A DNA stretch of 64,000 bases from an uncultured Granulosicoccus sp. (GCA_947495035.1 CANLXI010000016.1:62001-126000); one strand, 5' to 3'. Counted from the stretch's first letter, positions 18,291 to 27,900 are shown. A program made the numbers and translations. Notes: a model not told the origin generated them from the letters alone.

Positions 18291-19118
18291 ATGTTCGACA
18301 AGCGACTCGAAGGGCTGGCACTGGTACTACCCGGTGTCCTGTTTGCGGCCCTGGTATTTCTGCTGCCGGTGGGTATTCTGCTGGGCGAAGGATTCCGGAC
18401 CGTGGAGGGTTGGAGCCTTGCCCCCTACATCGATTTTTTCGCCAGCGAGCGCAACCAGGTGGTGTTCTTCCGGACACTGAAACTGGGAGCGATGGTGACT
18501 GTCGCGGCAGCCGTGATCGGCTACGCCGCCGCCTGGAGCATCGTCTCACTGTCACCGCGCTCGAGAGGGCGCATGATCGGCCTGGTCATCCTGCCTCTGA
18601 TGATCTCTCCGGTGGCCCGCACCTATGCCTGGATCGTGATTCTGGGGCGAACCGGGATCGTCAACCAGGCCTTGACAGGCATCGGCCTGAGCGATGAGCC
18701 CATTCGTTTCCTGTTCACCGAGACGGCTGTGTTCATCGGCCTCTTGCAACTGTTCCTGCCGCTGATGATCCTGTCCCTGTGCAGCGCGCTGGAGAACATG
18801 CCGGATGATGCGGTTGCAGCAGCGCGCGTTCTGGGCGCCAATGGCCTGCAGGTCTTCTGGAAAGTCATCCTGCCGCTGACTCGCGAAGGTCTGGTGGTTG
18901 GCGGCACACTGGTGTTCACCGGATCACTGACCGCCTTCATTACCCCGGCCATTCTGGGCGGTTCGAAAGTGCTGATGCTCGAAACCCTGCTGTACCAGCG
19001 AGTTACGGTTGCCAATGACTTTGCGTCAGCCAGTGTCATCGCCATGATCCTGATCGTCATGAGTTTCTGCGCCAATCTGCTGCTCAAGCGTCTGGCGACT
19101 GCAAGAGGTGCCCGATGA
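18291..19118 (+). CDS. ABC transporter permease, PotB-like
   Basis: A 275-residue inner-membrane permease with six predicted membrane segments. The first is near residues 10-30. The cytoplasmic EAA loop (VAAARVLGANGLQVFWKVIL) contacts the ATPase. It matches the PotB/CysTW permease family. The stop overlaps the next permease start as ATGA. Confidence 0.9.
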   Translation: MFDKRLEGLALVLPGVLFAALVFLLPVGILLGEGFRTVEGWSLAPYIDFFASERNQVVFFRTLKLGAMVTVAAAVIGYAAAWSIVSLSPRSRGRMIGLVILPLMISPVARTYAWIVILGRTGIVNQALTGIGLSDEPIRFLFTETAVFIGLLQLFLPLMILSLCSALENMPDDAVAAARVLGANGLQVFWKVILPLTREGLVVGGTLVFTGSLTAFITPAILGGSKVLMLETLLYQRVTVANDFASASVIAMILIVMSFCANLLLKRLATARGAR

Positions 19119-19894
19119 ACTCTCGCTGGCTGCAGTATGTCGTGCTGACACTGATCATGCTGTTTCTGATCGGGCCCTTCTTCATCATCGTCGCCGCCGG
19201 CCTGTCCGCTGGCGAATCACTGGCTTTCCCGCCGCAGGGTCTCTCGTTCAGATGGGTCGTCAAGGTCTTCCAGATAGACAGTTTTCGCGAGAGCTTCGCG
19301 TTGTCCATGGCGCTGGCAGTATTCGGCACACTGGCTGCACTCATCCTGGGAGTTCCCATCGCCTATGCCCTGTCACGCTACAAGCTGCCATTGGGCGAGA
19401 CGCTGCGAACGATCGTCTCGGCGCCGATCATCGTGCCCGGCATCATCGTTGGCCTGGCCCTGTTGCGATACCTGGTGGTGCCGCTGGATGTCGAGGTGGT
19501 CACGGCCCTGTTTGCAGCACACACCGCTCTGATACTGCCCTACGCGGTGCGCGTGGTATCGGCCTCATTGAACAACCTGCGCAGCGACATCGAGGAAGCC
19601 GCCGTCCTGCTCGGAGCTTCTCGTCTGGGTGCCTTCTTTCGCGTCGTGCTGCCCAATATTCGCAGTGGCATCCTTGCAGCCTTCATTCTGGGTTTTGTTA
19701 CCAGCTTCAACCAGGTGCCCGTCTCCCTGTTTCTGTCGGGACCGGGAGTCCGTACCCTGCCCATCGACATGATCTCCTATCTGGAAACGACCTACGATCC
19801 ATCCGTTGCTGCCCTCGCAGCACTGTTGGCCTTTCTGTCCATTGCCATCGTATTCCTGGCTGAACGTTTTCTCGGATTCTCCCGATATGTCTGA
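19115..19894 (+). CDS. ABC transporter permease, PotC-like
   Basis: A 259-residue permease with six membrane segments. The first is LQYVVLTLIMLFLIGPFFII. The EAA loop (EEAAVLLGASRLGAFFRVVL) lies near residue 170. It pairs with the preceding PotB-like subunit. The 3' end overlaps the ATPase gene by eight bases. Confidence 0.9.
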   Translation: MNSRWLQYVVLTLIMLFLIGPFFIIVAAGLSAGESLAFPPQGLSFRWVVKVFQIDSFRESFALSMALAVFGTLAALILGVPIAYALSRYKLPLGETLRTIVSAPIIVPGIIVGLALLRYLVVPLDVEVVTALFAAHTALILPYAVRVVSASLNNLRSDIEEAAVLLGASRLGAFFRVVLPNIRSGILAAFILGFVTSFNQVPVSLFLSGPGVRTLPIDMISYLETTYDPSVAALAALLAFLSIAIVFLAERFLGFSRYV

Positions 19895-20939
19895 TTTCCT
19901 GCAGCTCGAGTCGCTGACACTGGCGTACGGAAAATCCATTGCCGTCGAGTCGCTGAACCTGTCCGTTCGCAAGGGCGAACTGATCGCCTTTCTCGGGCCA
20001 TCCGGTTGTGGCAAGAGCACCACCATGCGAGCCATCGCCGGACTGATGAAAACCCGCTCGGGGCACATCCGTCTGGATGCCCGGGATATCACACGCACGC
20101 CCCCCAATCGGCGTGACGTCGGCATGGTCTTCCAGTCCTATGCCCTGTTTCCACACCTGAGTGTGGCTGAAAATGTCGCATTCGGACTGCGCCTGAAGCG
20201 TCTGGGCAAACAGGAGATCGACAGGCTTGTCGCCAACGGCCTGTCCATCGTCGGTCTGGCAGAGTTTGCGACACGCATGCCGGCAGAACTCTCCGGTGGC
20301 CAGCAACAACGGGTTGCCCTGGCTCGCGCGCTCGTCATGGATCCCAAGGTGCTGTTGCTGGATGAGCCCCTGTCCAATCTGGATGCCCGCCTGCGGCTGG
20401 AAATGCGCAGTGAACTGCAGCGAGTGCAGAAGCAGACCGGACTGACCATGATCTTCGTGACACATGATCAGGTTGAAGCGCTGTCCCTGGCGGATAGAAT
20501 AGTTGTCATGAACAAGGGTAGCGTCGAGCAGATCGGCTCGCCGGAGGATATCTACAATCGCCCTGCAACCCGGTTTGTTGCAGACTTCGTTGGCTTCGAG
20601 AACATCTTTGCAACCCGTGGCCGACAGCTGCTAACTACGTCTGCCACGTCCCCCGATTCGCAACAGAGCACTGCCTGCCTGCCACTGGCCGAAGAACCTG
20701 ACCCCGACACCCGTGGTCTGGCCTGGCGACCTGCCAGTGTCACCCTGGGTCGTGGCAGTTATCAGGGCACCATTGTCGGCAACGCCTTTGCCGGTACCGT
20801 ACGCGAATACCTGGTGCAATCCGAGCTCGGACCGGTACGAGCCGATGTCAGCGCCGAATTGCCCGCCTACCCCACCGGTAGCGATGTGAATTTCGACCTG
20901 CCGCTCGACAAGGCAGTGCCATTGTCGAGCATGTCGTGA
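19887..20939 (+). CDS. ABC transporter ATP-binding protein, PotA-like
   Basis: A 350-residue ATPase. It has Walker A (GPSGCGKST, near 36-44), the Q-loop, signature LSGGQQQR, Walker B (VLLLDEP) and the switch His in VTHDQVEAL. A C-terminal TOBE-like domain follows (about 240-350). It resembles PotA and FbpC importers. The ATG at 19887 gives the standard N-terminus (MSDFLQLESLTLAYGK) and overlaps the permease gene by eight bases. Its stop overlaps the nucleoside hydrolase GTG start, so transport and hydrolysis are probably coupled in expression. Confidence 0.92.
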   Translation: MSDFLQLESLTLAYGKSIAVESLNLSVRKGELIAFLGPSGCGKSTTMRAIAGLMKTRSGHIRLDARDITRTPPNRRDVGMVFQSYALFPHLSVAENVAFGLRLKRLGKQEIDRLVANGLSIVGLAEFATRMPAELSGGQQQRVALARALVMDPKVLLLDEPLSNLDARLRLEMRSELQRVQKQTGLTMIFVTHDQVEALSLADRIVVMNKGSVEQIGSPEDIYNRPATRFVADFVGFENIFATRGRQLLTTSATSPDSQQSTACLPLAEEPDPDTRGLAWRPASVTLGRGSYQGTIVGNAFAGTVREYLVQSELGPVRADVSAELPAYPTGSDVNFDLPLDKAVPLSSMS

Positions 20940-21904
20940 GTGACCAGGTGCCAGCGAATGTCTGGGTCGACACCGACATGGGTGTGGATGACATTCATGC
21001 ATTGTTGTATCTGCGCCATGCCGGCGTGATGCCGGTGGCCCAGTCGCTGTCTTTCGGTTGTGCAAGTCTGACGCAGGTCAGCCACAATGCGGCGGGATTC
21101 AGCCGCGTCTTCCGGTGGAACCGCCCATGGCATCGCGGGGCTGCGCAATCGTTTCGAGGTGAAACCCGAACCGCTGCCCACGTGCTGGGAACCAGCGGCT
21201 TGCCGACACGCAGCGCCTGTCTGCCTCAGACCGCGCAACTGCCATCCACTGCATCAGCCATCGATGCTCTCATGTCGTGGCTCTCCGATCATCCCCCTCA
21301 CGCACAGGTTCTGGCATTGGGGCCGTTGAGCAATATCGCCAACCTTTGCCTGCAGGCTCCGGAGCTGGCACAGCGCATCCATCGCCTCACCTGGATGGGC
21401 GGAGCAACCGCTCGTGGCAATCAGACAGCGCATGCTGAATTCAATGCCTGGGCCGATGCACAGGCTGCGGCCGTTGTGTTCGCTTCCGGCATCCCCGTGC
21501 GCATGGTCGACCTGGAAGCCTGTCGACAAGTGCAACTGCGGCCCGAAGACTTGAGGCCCCTGTCGCGGGTTCGCAACGCAGCGGGGCGTCTGCTGCATGA
21601 TCTGCTGGGTGGCTATCTGGATATCGGCTTGTCTCGTGGACGCCCCGGCATGGCCATCTACGACCCGGTGGCAGCGGCAGCCCTGGTATCACCGGAAGAT
21701 TTTGACAGCCGCAAGGTCAGCATCGACGTGATCAGCGACACCGGTGAGCACGAAGGTCAGACCGTGTTGCGACAACATCCATCCGCAGAGCGCTACCATG
21801 AGATCGTGACCGTGAGGAATCCCGATGCGCTCAAGACTCGCCTGCTGGAAGCCTTGCTCGCAGCCACTGAACCGCCGCAAGCGGGTCGCCCGGATGGTGA
21901 CTGA
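20936..21904 (+). CDS. Inosine-uridine nucleoside hydrolase (IunH family)
   Basis: A 322-residue N-ribohydrolase. The calcium-binding cluster appears as VDTDMGVDD (usually DTDPGxDD; here Met replaces Pro). A family-typical WMGGA and EFNAWADAQAA, and a late YDPVAAAAL follow. The enzymes cleave nucleosides to free base and ribose. It starts with GTG in a GTGA overlap with the ATPase gene. There is no signal peptide, so substrate is cleaved in the cytoplasm after uptake. Adenine deaminase follows 60 bases on, so adenosine or a related nucleoside is a sensible substrate, which is inference. Confidence 0.9.
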   Translation: MSDQVPANVWVDTDMGVDDIHALLYLRHAGVMPVAQSLSFGCASLTQVSHNAAGFSRVFRWNRPWHRGAAQSFRGETRTAAHVLGTSGLPTRSACLPQTAQLPSTASAIDALMSWLSDHPPHAQVLALGPLSNIANLCLQAPELAQRIHRLTWMGGATARGNQTAHAEFNAWADAQAAAVVFASGIPVRMVDLEACRQVQLRPEDLRPLSRVRNAAGRLLHDLLGGYLDIGLSRGRPGMAIYDPVAAAALVSPEDFDSRKVSIDVISDTGEHEGQTVLRQHPSAERYHEIVTVRNPDALKTRLLEALLAATEPPQAGRPDGD

Positions 21905-21964
21905 TCGAATCGGCCATGCAACTCCTCATGGCGATCCGGAACACCTGAACAGGAAATTGGCCAG

Positions 21965-23794
21965 ATGACTCGACACGAACCTCAGGACCTGAACAATCGC
22001 CAACTGCGTGATCAGGCGGTGGCTGCCGCCCGTGGCGATGCCGCGTTCGATGTGCTGATACGTCATGGCAGGGTATTCGATGCCATCACTGGCGAGATAC
22101 GGCGGGCAGACATCGGCCTGGTCGGGCCACTGATTGCCAGCGTGCACGACAGCGATCTGCATGCCGACGCCACAGAGACGATCGATGCTGCCGACCGTAT
22201 CGCCATTCCCGGTCTCATCGATACGCACATGCATGTCGAAAGCTCCATGATCACCCCTCGAACCTATGCGGATGCGGTACTGCCACGCGGAGTCACCAGC
22301 ATTGTCTGGGATCCGCATGAACTGGGCAATGTGCATGGTGTTGCCGGCGTGGACTGGGCCATCGACGCCAGCCGGGATCTCGACCTGCGAGTCATCGTTC
22401 TTGCCCCCTCCTGCGTGCCCTCGGCGCTCGGGCTGGAACTCGCGGGCGCCGACTTCACCGAGGAAACCCTGCGAGCCCTTCTGGCCAGACCGGAAACAGG
22501 CGGTGTCGCTGAAGTCATGAACATGCAGGGCGTCATTCAGCGTGAGCAGCGCATGAGCGGCATCGTGCAGGCAGGACTCGAAAGCGGCAAACCGGTATTC
22601 GGCCACGCTCGCAGCCTGCAGGGCGCCCATCTCAACGCGTTCATGGCTGCCGGCGTGAGCACGGATCACGAGATCACTTCGGCCGAGGACCTCTTGTACA
22701 AACTGCGAGCCGGCCTCGGGATCGAACTGCGTGGCTCTCATGATCACCTGCTCCCTGAATGCGTGACAGCTCTGAACGAACTCGGGCACCTGCCCGCCAG
22801 CCTTACCCTGTGTACCGACGATGTCTTTCCGGATGATCTGCACCATCGTGGCGGCCTTGATGACGTGGTGCGTCGCCTCACAGGCCATGGCATGCCGGCA
22901 AGCTGGGCCCTGCGGGCAGCCACCTACAATGCGGCCGTACGCCTGTCACGTCCGGACCTCGGCCTGCTGGCCGCCGGACGTCGCGCCGACCTGTCACTGG
23001 TGGACTCACTGGAAGCCCTGAACTGCCATATCGTCATCTGCAACGGTCGCACCGTGGCGCGCAGGGGACGCTGTCTGAAGGAGCAGCCTGAAAGCGATGC
23101 GCGGCCACTCCTGGGCTCAGTCAAGGTTCATCGACTCTGTGAAAGCGACTTTCGCCTTCGAATCGACGATCAGACGCCCCGGGTCACGGCAGACACTGGA
23201 CAATCAGTCAGGGTCAGAACCATCGATCAACCGCGTTTCACCCGACACGGCAGTATCTGGGCCGAGGTGCGTGATGAATTCGTCATCCCCCCCGACGATG
23301 TCACCCTGATGGCTGTCACCCATCGCCATGCGTTGGCGGAGCCACGACCACAGCTGGCTTACCTGACGGGCTGGGGACGCTGGCACGGTGCCTTCGCCAG
23401 CACGGTATCGCATGACAGCCACAACCTGACCGTCTTCGGCGGTAACGAGCAGGATCTTGCCGCTGCCTGCAATGCTGTCATCGACATGCAAGGCGGTATG
23501 GCCGTGGCCATCGAAGGCAAGGTCGTAGCAACACTGCCGCTACCGCTGTCCGGCCTGCTGTCGGATGCGCCACTGGATGAATTGGCCGCACGATTCGTTT
23601 CACTGCGAGAAGCGATGGATAGGGTTGTACGCTGGCAGCCCCCCTACCTGGTGTTCAAGGCCTGTTTCGGCGCCACGCTGGCCTGCAATGCAGGGCCTCA
23701 CCTGACCGACCAGGGGATTGTCGATCATGCGTTTTTCCCACCAGGCCTATCCCCCTTTCTGACACCCGAAGAGTTCGAATCTGTTACGTCCTGA
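21965..23794 (+). CDS. ade: Adenine deaminase
   Basis: A 609-residue metal-dependent amidohydrolase that turns adenine into hypoxanthine and ammonia. The metal-binding DTHMHVESSM (H88, H90) follows an N-terminal beta region. Further landmarks are GVTSIVWDPHELGNVHG, the His in FGHARSLQGAHLNAF and the Asp of LCTDDVFPDDL. The C-terminal adenine deaminase domain (about 430-600) is present, with MQGGMAVAIEGKVVATLPLP. Length is slightly above the usual 550-600. It is the last gene of the proposed purine operon. RBS-like GGAAA lies just before the ATG. Confidence 0.95.
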   Translation: MTRHEPQDLNNRQLRDQAVAAARGDAAFDVLIRHGRVFDAITGEIRRADIGLVGPLIASVHDSDLHADATETIDAADRIAIPGLIDTHMHVESSMITPRTYADAVLPRGVTSIVWDPHELGNVHGVAGVDWAIDASRDLDLRVIVLAPSCVPSALGLELAGADFTEETLRALLARPETGGVAEVMNMQGVIQREQRMSGIVQAGLESGKPVFGHARSLQGAHLNAFMAAGVSTDHEITSAEDLLYKLRAGLGIELRGSHDHLLPECVTALNELGHLPASLTLCTDDVFPDDLHHRGGLDDVVRRLTGHGMPASWALRAATYNAAVRLSRPDLGLLAAGRRADLSLVDSLEALNCHIVICNGRTVARRGRCLKEQPESDARPLLGSVKVHRLCESDFRLRIDDQTPRVTADTGQSVRVRTIDQPRFTRHGSIWAEVRDEFVIPPDDVTLMAVTHRHALAEPRPQLAYLTGWGRWHGAFASTVSHDSHNLTVFGGNEQDLAAACNAVIDMQGGMAVAIEGKVVATLPLPLSGLLSDAPLDELAARFVSLREAMDRVVRWQPPYLVFKACFGATLACNAGPHLTDQGIVDHAFFPPGLSPFLTPEEFESVTS

Positions 23795-23919
23795 AACAGC
23801 CTTACACAAAAGTGATCCCCGCCATGGTCCCCAGTCACCTAGAATCTCTGTCGACAGACTGAAAACCGACAGGGCTGTCGGCGACCACTCCATTCGACTC
23901 AAAGGCCAATCTCTGCCTC

Positions 23920-25779
23920 ATGGTGAAGAACCGTACATACCTCAGGATGATGTCACGCTGGTATGGGCAGGTTCCGATCACGATCACTCTGGCAACTGCC
24001 ATTGGCACACTGGTACTGGTGGCCGTAGGTGTCGTTTTCGGTGTGGGAGTCTGGCTGGCACAGAAAAACACCTTCGACCTGCTGCGGTTCAATGCCGAGC
24101 AGTCGGTTGTCGCCGATGTCAGTCAGTTTACCCAGCATCTTCGACCCGCCGAACATCTGACTCGCTTCCTGGCCCAGCAGATTGGCGATGCGCATATCGA
24201 TACGAGCAACACGAGCACTCTGGGCTCCCTGCTCACCGGCGCATTGGCCGGAGCGCAGCAGATAGAGGCCATCCTGTACATCGATGTCGACCAGACAGCG
24301 CATATCGCCCGTCGCAACCGGGAGACCGGCAAGGTCGACCTGGTTGAAATCGATTCGTCGGAACGATCAATCAACCGCCTGAATCTCGACGATTTCCGCC
24401 AGGGCCCCAGATGGGGTGCTCCCGTGTGGCGCGAAGATTTTCAGAAAACCTATCTCAACCGGTTTCATCCGGTCACGCAGGACGGCAATTTCATCGGTGC
24501 CGTTGGCGCCGTGACATCGATAGAGGGTCTGTCGAATTTCATCGATCAACATGGCGTCAGAACCGAAGGCAACAGCTTCATACTCTATGGGCGCGACCAG
24601 GTGCTGGCTCACTGGTCGCTTATTGACGGCTACCCCGGACGCTCGACCGAACACCCCTTGCCGATGCTCGATACCTTCGTCGATCCGGTACTGGCCTCCA
24701 TCTGGCAGACAGAAGGACGGCGTGAGATGCCGCAGGCTGAACCACAGGAAATATCCAGTCATTTCATGGAGCTGTTCAATGAACGTTTCGCCTTCGTCTA
24801 TCGCAGCGTCGAGGGCTTTGGCCCCGAGCCCATGATCATCGGGGCCTATTTTCAGTCCAACGATTCCATCAAGGAAATTCAACGCATGAGTGCAGCCTTG
24901 ATTGCCGGCATCGCGACGCTGTTCATCTCGTTGCTCGCCGCCATCTTTCTCGGTCATCGTATCGCTCAACCCATTGTTCGGTTTTCCGCAGCCGCCGCGC
25001 GAATTCGTGACCTGGATGTCTCCAGAATCGAACAGCTGCCGGGCAGCGTGTTTCGAGAACTCAACGATCAGTCCATTGCCTTCAACTCGATGTTGCGCGC
25101 CTTGCGATGGTTCGAGTTGTATGTTCCCAAGAAGCTGGTTGAACGTCTCATCAGAAACGCCGGTGATGACGGCACGAGTTCGGGAGCCCGTGAGGTCACT
25201 GTCATGTTCACCGATATCGTCGGCTTTTCCTCGATGTCGGAAGGCATGTCGGCCAAGGACGTTGCAGACTTCGTCAATCATCATTTTTCCCTGGTCGCAG
25301 ACTGTATCGAATCCGAACAGGGTACGATCGACAAATTCATCGGCGATGCCGTCATGGCATTCTGGGGCGCTCCCGAAACGCAGGAAGACAGCGCCGAGAA
25401 AGCCTGCCGAGCAGCTCTGGCGATTGCCGGCTCGATACACAGGGACAACCTGCAACGACAAGCCAACGGCGAACCGCCTGTAGCCATCCGAATCGGTATC
25501 CATACCGGCATTGCAACCGTCGGTAATATAGGAGCCCCCGGCAGGCTCAACTACACCTTGATCGGGGATTCCGTGAATATCGGTCAGCGACTCGAGCAAT
25601 TGGGCAAGAAACTCAGTCCGGCAGGCACGGAAGTGTCTGTACTGATCAGTAGCGAGACCCAGCGCAGACTGGGCGCGGATTTCACAGCGGTATCGGCTGG
25701 TAAACAGAAACTCAGGGGCCGCTCGAAAACCATCGAGGTGTACCGACTGCCTTTCGATGCCGGAGATTCATCTGACTGA
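23920..25779 (+). CDS. Membrane-bound class III adenylate/guanylate cyclase
   Basis: A 619-residue sensor cyclase. One membrane helix (about 20-45), a periplasmic sensing region of about 280 residues, a second helix (about 325-345) and a HAMP-like linker (about 345-400) precede the CHD cyclase domain (about 425-600). Both metal Asp residues are visible in VMFTDIVGFS and IGDAVMAFWG. The transition-state Asn and Arg lie in GDSVNIGQRLE. The Lys of DKFIGDAVMAF fits ATP use. It probably makes cAMP in response to an extracellular or periplasmic signal. No cAMP-binding gene is adjacent. The opposite strand has a long open frame here, which is a codon-bias shadow. Confidence 0.93.
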   Translation: MVKNRTYLRMMSRWYGQVPITITLATAIGTLVLVAVGVVFGVGVWLAQKNTFDLLRFNAEQSVVADVSQFTQHLRPAEHLTRFLAQQIGDAHIDTSNTSTLGSLLTGALAGAQQIEAILYIDVDQTAHIARRNRETGKVDLVEIDSSERSINRLNLDDFRQGPRWGAPVWREDFQKTYLNRFHPVTQDGNFIGAVGAVTSIEGLSNFIDQHGVRTEGNSFILYGRDQVLAHWSLIDGYPGRSTEHPLPMLDTFVDPVLASIWQTEGRREMPQAEPQEISSHFMELFNERFAFVYRSVEGFGPEPMIIGAYFQSNDSIKEIQRMSAALIAGIATLFISLLAAIFLGHRIAQPIVRFSAAAARIRDLDVSRIEQLPGSVFRELNDQSIAFNSMLRALRWFELYVPKKLVERLIRNAGDDGTSSGAREVTVMFTDIVGFSSMSEGMSAKDVADFVNHHFSLVADCIESEQGTIDKFIGDAVMAFWGAPETQEDSAEKACRAALAIAGSIHRDNLQRQANGEPPVAIRIGIHTGIATVGNIGAPGRLNYTLIGDSVNIGQRLEQLGKKLSPAGTEVSVLISSETQRRLGADFTAVSAGKQKLRGRSKTIEVYRLPFDAGDSSD

Positions 25780-25855
25780 CGTTCGATGTTTCGCAATCTG
25801 CATCTCTGACGATAACGTGGGCACCAGCAATGCAGAGATACTCGCCTCACCATTA

Positions 25856-25875
25856 ATGCAACCATATGGTTGCAT
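25856..25875. promoter_or_regulatory. Perfect 20-bp palindrome, probable ArsR-family operator
   Basis: ATGCAACCATATGGTTGCAT is perfectly self-complementary and ends 58 bases before the SRPBCC gene start. Its right end (TTGCAT, 25870-25875) could be a -35 box, with TTTACT at 25893-25898 after a 17-base spacer. Binding of the ArsR-type regulator encoded two genes on would then block the promoter. Confidence 0.65.
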
Positions 25876-25933
25876 GTTTGCCTGAAGCATGCTTTACTGA
25901 CCATCACCACACACCATCAGGATGAGGCAGACA

Positions 25934-26374
25934 ATGCAGAACAGCATTCAACGTGAAATCACCATCAATGCCAGTCAAGAGCGTGTCTACAAGGCAATCA
26001 GCGACCCCGAGCAGGTTGTGAAGTGGTTTCCCGAAACCATCGAGGGCAACTATAGCGTCGGTCAACAGCCCATCTTCGGATTCGGTGAACATGGCAAGAA
26101 CCAGGTTTGCATTGTCGATGCAGTTCCGCATGAGTACTTTGCATTTCGCTGGGTTCCTGGGGGTAATCACTTCCTGGGCGATGTGCTCAGTGTCGATACC
26201 ACGCTCGTGGAGTTCCGAATCTCGAAGCTGGACGACGACTCCTGCAAGGTCAGTCTGTCTGAAACCGGATTCGCCAACCTGCCCGCCGAGATTGCCGAAT
26301 CCAGTCATCAACAGAATTCCGGCGGCTGGAACTTCATGCTTGGCCGCCTGGAGACACTGTTCGCGGGTGACTGA
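25934..26374 (+). CDS. SRPBCC/AHSA1-like protein
   Basis: A 146-residue START-like, hydrophobic-cavity protein of the AHSA1 family. Typical segments are SIQREITINASQERVYKAIS at the N-terminus and the W-F-P-E strand. The C-terminal helix runs from about SSHQQNSGGWNFML. Function is unknown in most members; many are encoded next to an ArsR-type regulator as here. I prefer the ATG at 25934 with GAGG seven bases upstream; 25922 is an alternative. The stop abuts the next start directly (TGAATG). Confidence 0.85.
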   Translation: MQNSIQREITINASQERVYKAISDPEQVVKWFPETIEGNYSVGQQPIFGFGEHGKNQVCIVDAVPHEYFAFRWVPGGNHFLGDVLSVDTTLVEFRISKLDDDSCKVSLSETGFANLPAEIAESSHQQNSGGWNFMLGRLETLFAGD

Positions 26375-26683
26375 ATGAGCATGCATGCCATATTCAAGGC
26401 ACTCGGAGACCCGGTCCGTCTGGAAATCGTTACTCGATTATCAGACGGATCGAGCTACACCATCGGCAAGCTTTCGGAAAATCTCGGTGTGTCTCGTCAG
26501 GGTGCCCGCAAACAGATTCAGGCACTGGCCAGCGCAGAGCTTATCCAGCTACGTCCTGTCGGACGTGAGACACAAGTCAGCCTGAATACGGAATCACTGC
26601 AGCAGGCAAGACTGTTCATCACGAATCTCGAACAGCAGTGGGATCAGCGACTGCAGGCATTGAAGCAGTTGACAGAGGAATGA
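26375..26683 (+). CDS. ArsR-family transcriptional regulator
   Basis: A 102-residue winged-helix repressor. The N-terminus (FKALGDPVRLEIVTRLSDG) and the recognition helix region (LSENLGVSRQGARKQIQALA) match ArsR proteins. It lacks the metal-binding cysteines of ArsR/SmtB metal sensors, so it probably does not sense a metal. It is co-directional with the SRPBCC gene with no gap. Autoregulation through the upstream palindrome is likely. Confidence 0.9.
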   Translation: MSMHAIFKALGDPVRLEIVTRLSDGSSYTIGKLSENLGVSRQGARKQIQALASAELIQLRPVGRETQVSLNTESLQQARLFITNLEQQWDQRLQALKQLTEE

Positions 26684-26996
26684 TCATTGTCGCTCCGCAA
26701 CCTGCCCGGAGCTGGAAAGTGGGACAGGCCCAGATCAATGGAATCGGCTGGCTGGCGCCACTCACCCCGCCCGCATGCTGACAACAAGGTGTCAACCTTG
26801 CACGCAGATGACAGGCAGATTACATCTGCCTTGCCGCGCCCGAGCAAATCCACCTGTTTGAACACCCGCACCCGCATGGCTGGTGGGTTTCCGCATGAAA
26901 ACAGCGAAAAACCGGAAATTCTTGCAGACTCGGCCTGATTGCATCGCAATCAAATAATCTCGATCCCGTGAAATGAATACGGTTGACGGGGTAGTG
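26684..26996 (+). other. 313-base intergenic region with an inverted repeat
   Basis: No convincing gene is seen here. An inverted repeat TGACA-N6-TGTCA lies at 26779-26794 (GCTGACAACAAGGTGTCAAC with flanks). Next to it is a short hairpin CAAGGT-GTCA-ACCTTG. These could be regulatory sites for the following gene, but spacing differs from the CusR-like site further on. Confidence 0.35.
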
Positions 26997-27746
26997 ATGG
27001 ATACGAAAAACAGGAAAAGCACAAAGGCTCGCCTGTACCGCATGGATACCGGGGAGCATACATGCCCCTTCGGCCTCAAGGCACTGGATCTTCTTGAACG
27101 ACAAGGGTATACGGTTGAGGACCACCGTCTGGAAAACCGAGAGCAAACCGATGAGTTCATGGCGACTCACGGCGTGTCCACCACGCCACAGGTGTTCATC
27201 GGTGAGGATAGAATCGGCGGTTATGAAGACCTGCGCGAATATCTGGACAAGCCGGTAGCTGACCCAGAGGGCACCTCCTACAAACCGGTCATCGCCGTAT
27301 TTTCCGTCGCCTTTCTGATGGCGGCTGCCGCTGACTGGCAGAGTGATGGCGAATTGCAACTGGTCAGAACGGTGGAATGGTTCATCGCCTTCAGCATGTG
27401 CATACTGGCCATTCTCAAATTACAGGATATCGAGAAATTCTCCACGATGTTTCTCGGCTATGATCTGCTCGCCAGGAAGGTGGTCCGCTACTCTTACGTA
27501 TACCCGTTTGCCGAAGCTCTGGCAGGGGTATTGATGATTGCGGGGGTATTTCTGTGGCTGGCGATTCCCATCGCCCTGTTCATCGGTTCCATTGGCGCCG
27601 CCTCGGTGATCAAGGCCGTTTATATCGATAAACGCGAACTCGAATGTGCCTGTGTTGGCGGCAGTGCCAGCGTGCCCTTGGGCTTTGTCTCTTTGACCGA
27701 AAACCTGATGATGATTGCCATGGCCATCTGGATGTGGGTTGGTTGA
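26997..27746 (+). CDS. Glutaredoxin-like domain fused to a MauE/DoxX-like membrane domain
   Basis: A 249-residue fusion. Residues about 10-90 are glutaredoxin-like with a single active-site cysteine (HTCPFG, C23) and the cis-Pro region (VSTTPQVFIG, then IGGYEDL). Residues about 100-249 carry four membrane helices of the MauE/methylamine utilisation type, with a cysteine pair (ECACVGG) in the last loop. Such fusions probably handle thiols or metals at the inner membrane. The ATG at 26997 is preferred (GGGG upstream); an ATG at 26973 would add eight residues. The next gene starts 154 bases on, and the region between shows nothing clear. Confidence 0.8.
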   Translation: MDTKNRKSTKARLYRMDTGEHTCPFGLKALDLLERQGYTVEDHRLENREQTDEFMATHGVSTTPQVFIGEDRIGGYEDLREYLDKPVADPEGTSYKPVIAVFSVAFLMAAAADWQSDGELQLVRTVEWFIAFSMCILAILKLQDIEKFSTMFLGYDLLARKVVRYSYVYPFAEALAGVLMIAGVFLWLAIPIALFIGSIGAASVIKAVYIDKRELECACVGGSASVPLGFVSLTENLMMIAMAIWMWVG

Positions 27747-27900
27747 AAGGATCACTCGCCAGATGACGTAGCCACACTGGTACTGACCGAGCCAGGAGCA
27801 CAGACTCAGACAGGCAGACCAACAAGCAAGCTCCCCTGACAACTGCGGATGCCCACTGGCGTCGCTCCTGTTGACACCAGACTACGGAGAAAAGCCCTGA

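Noticed and set aside
24367..25599. Long minus-strand open frame opposite the adenylate cyclase gene
   Set aside because: It has no recognisable domain, is rich in Asp, Gly and His as expected for a shadow, and lies wholly inside a gene with clear catalytic motifs.
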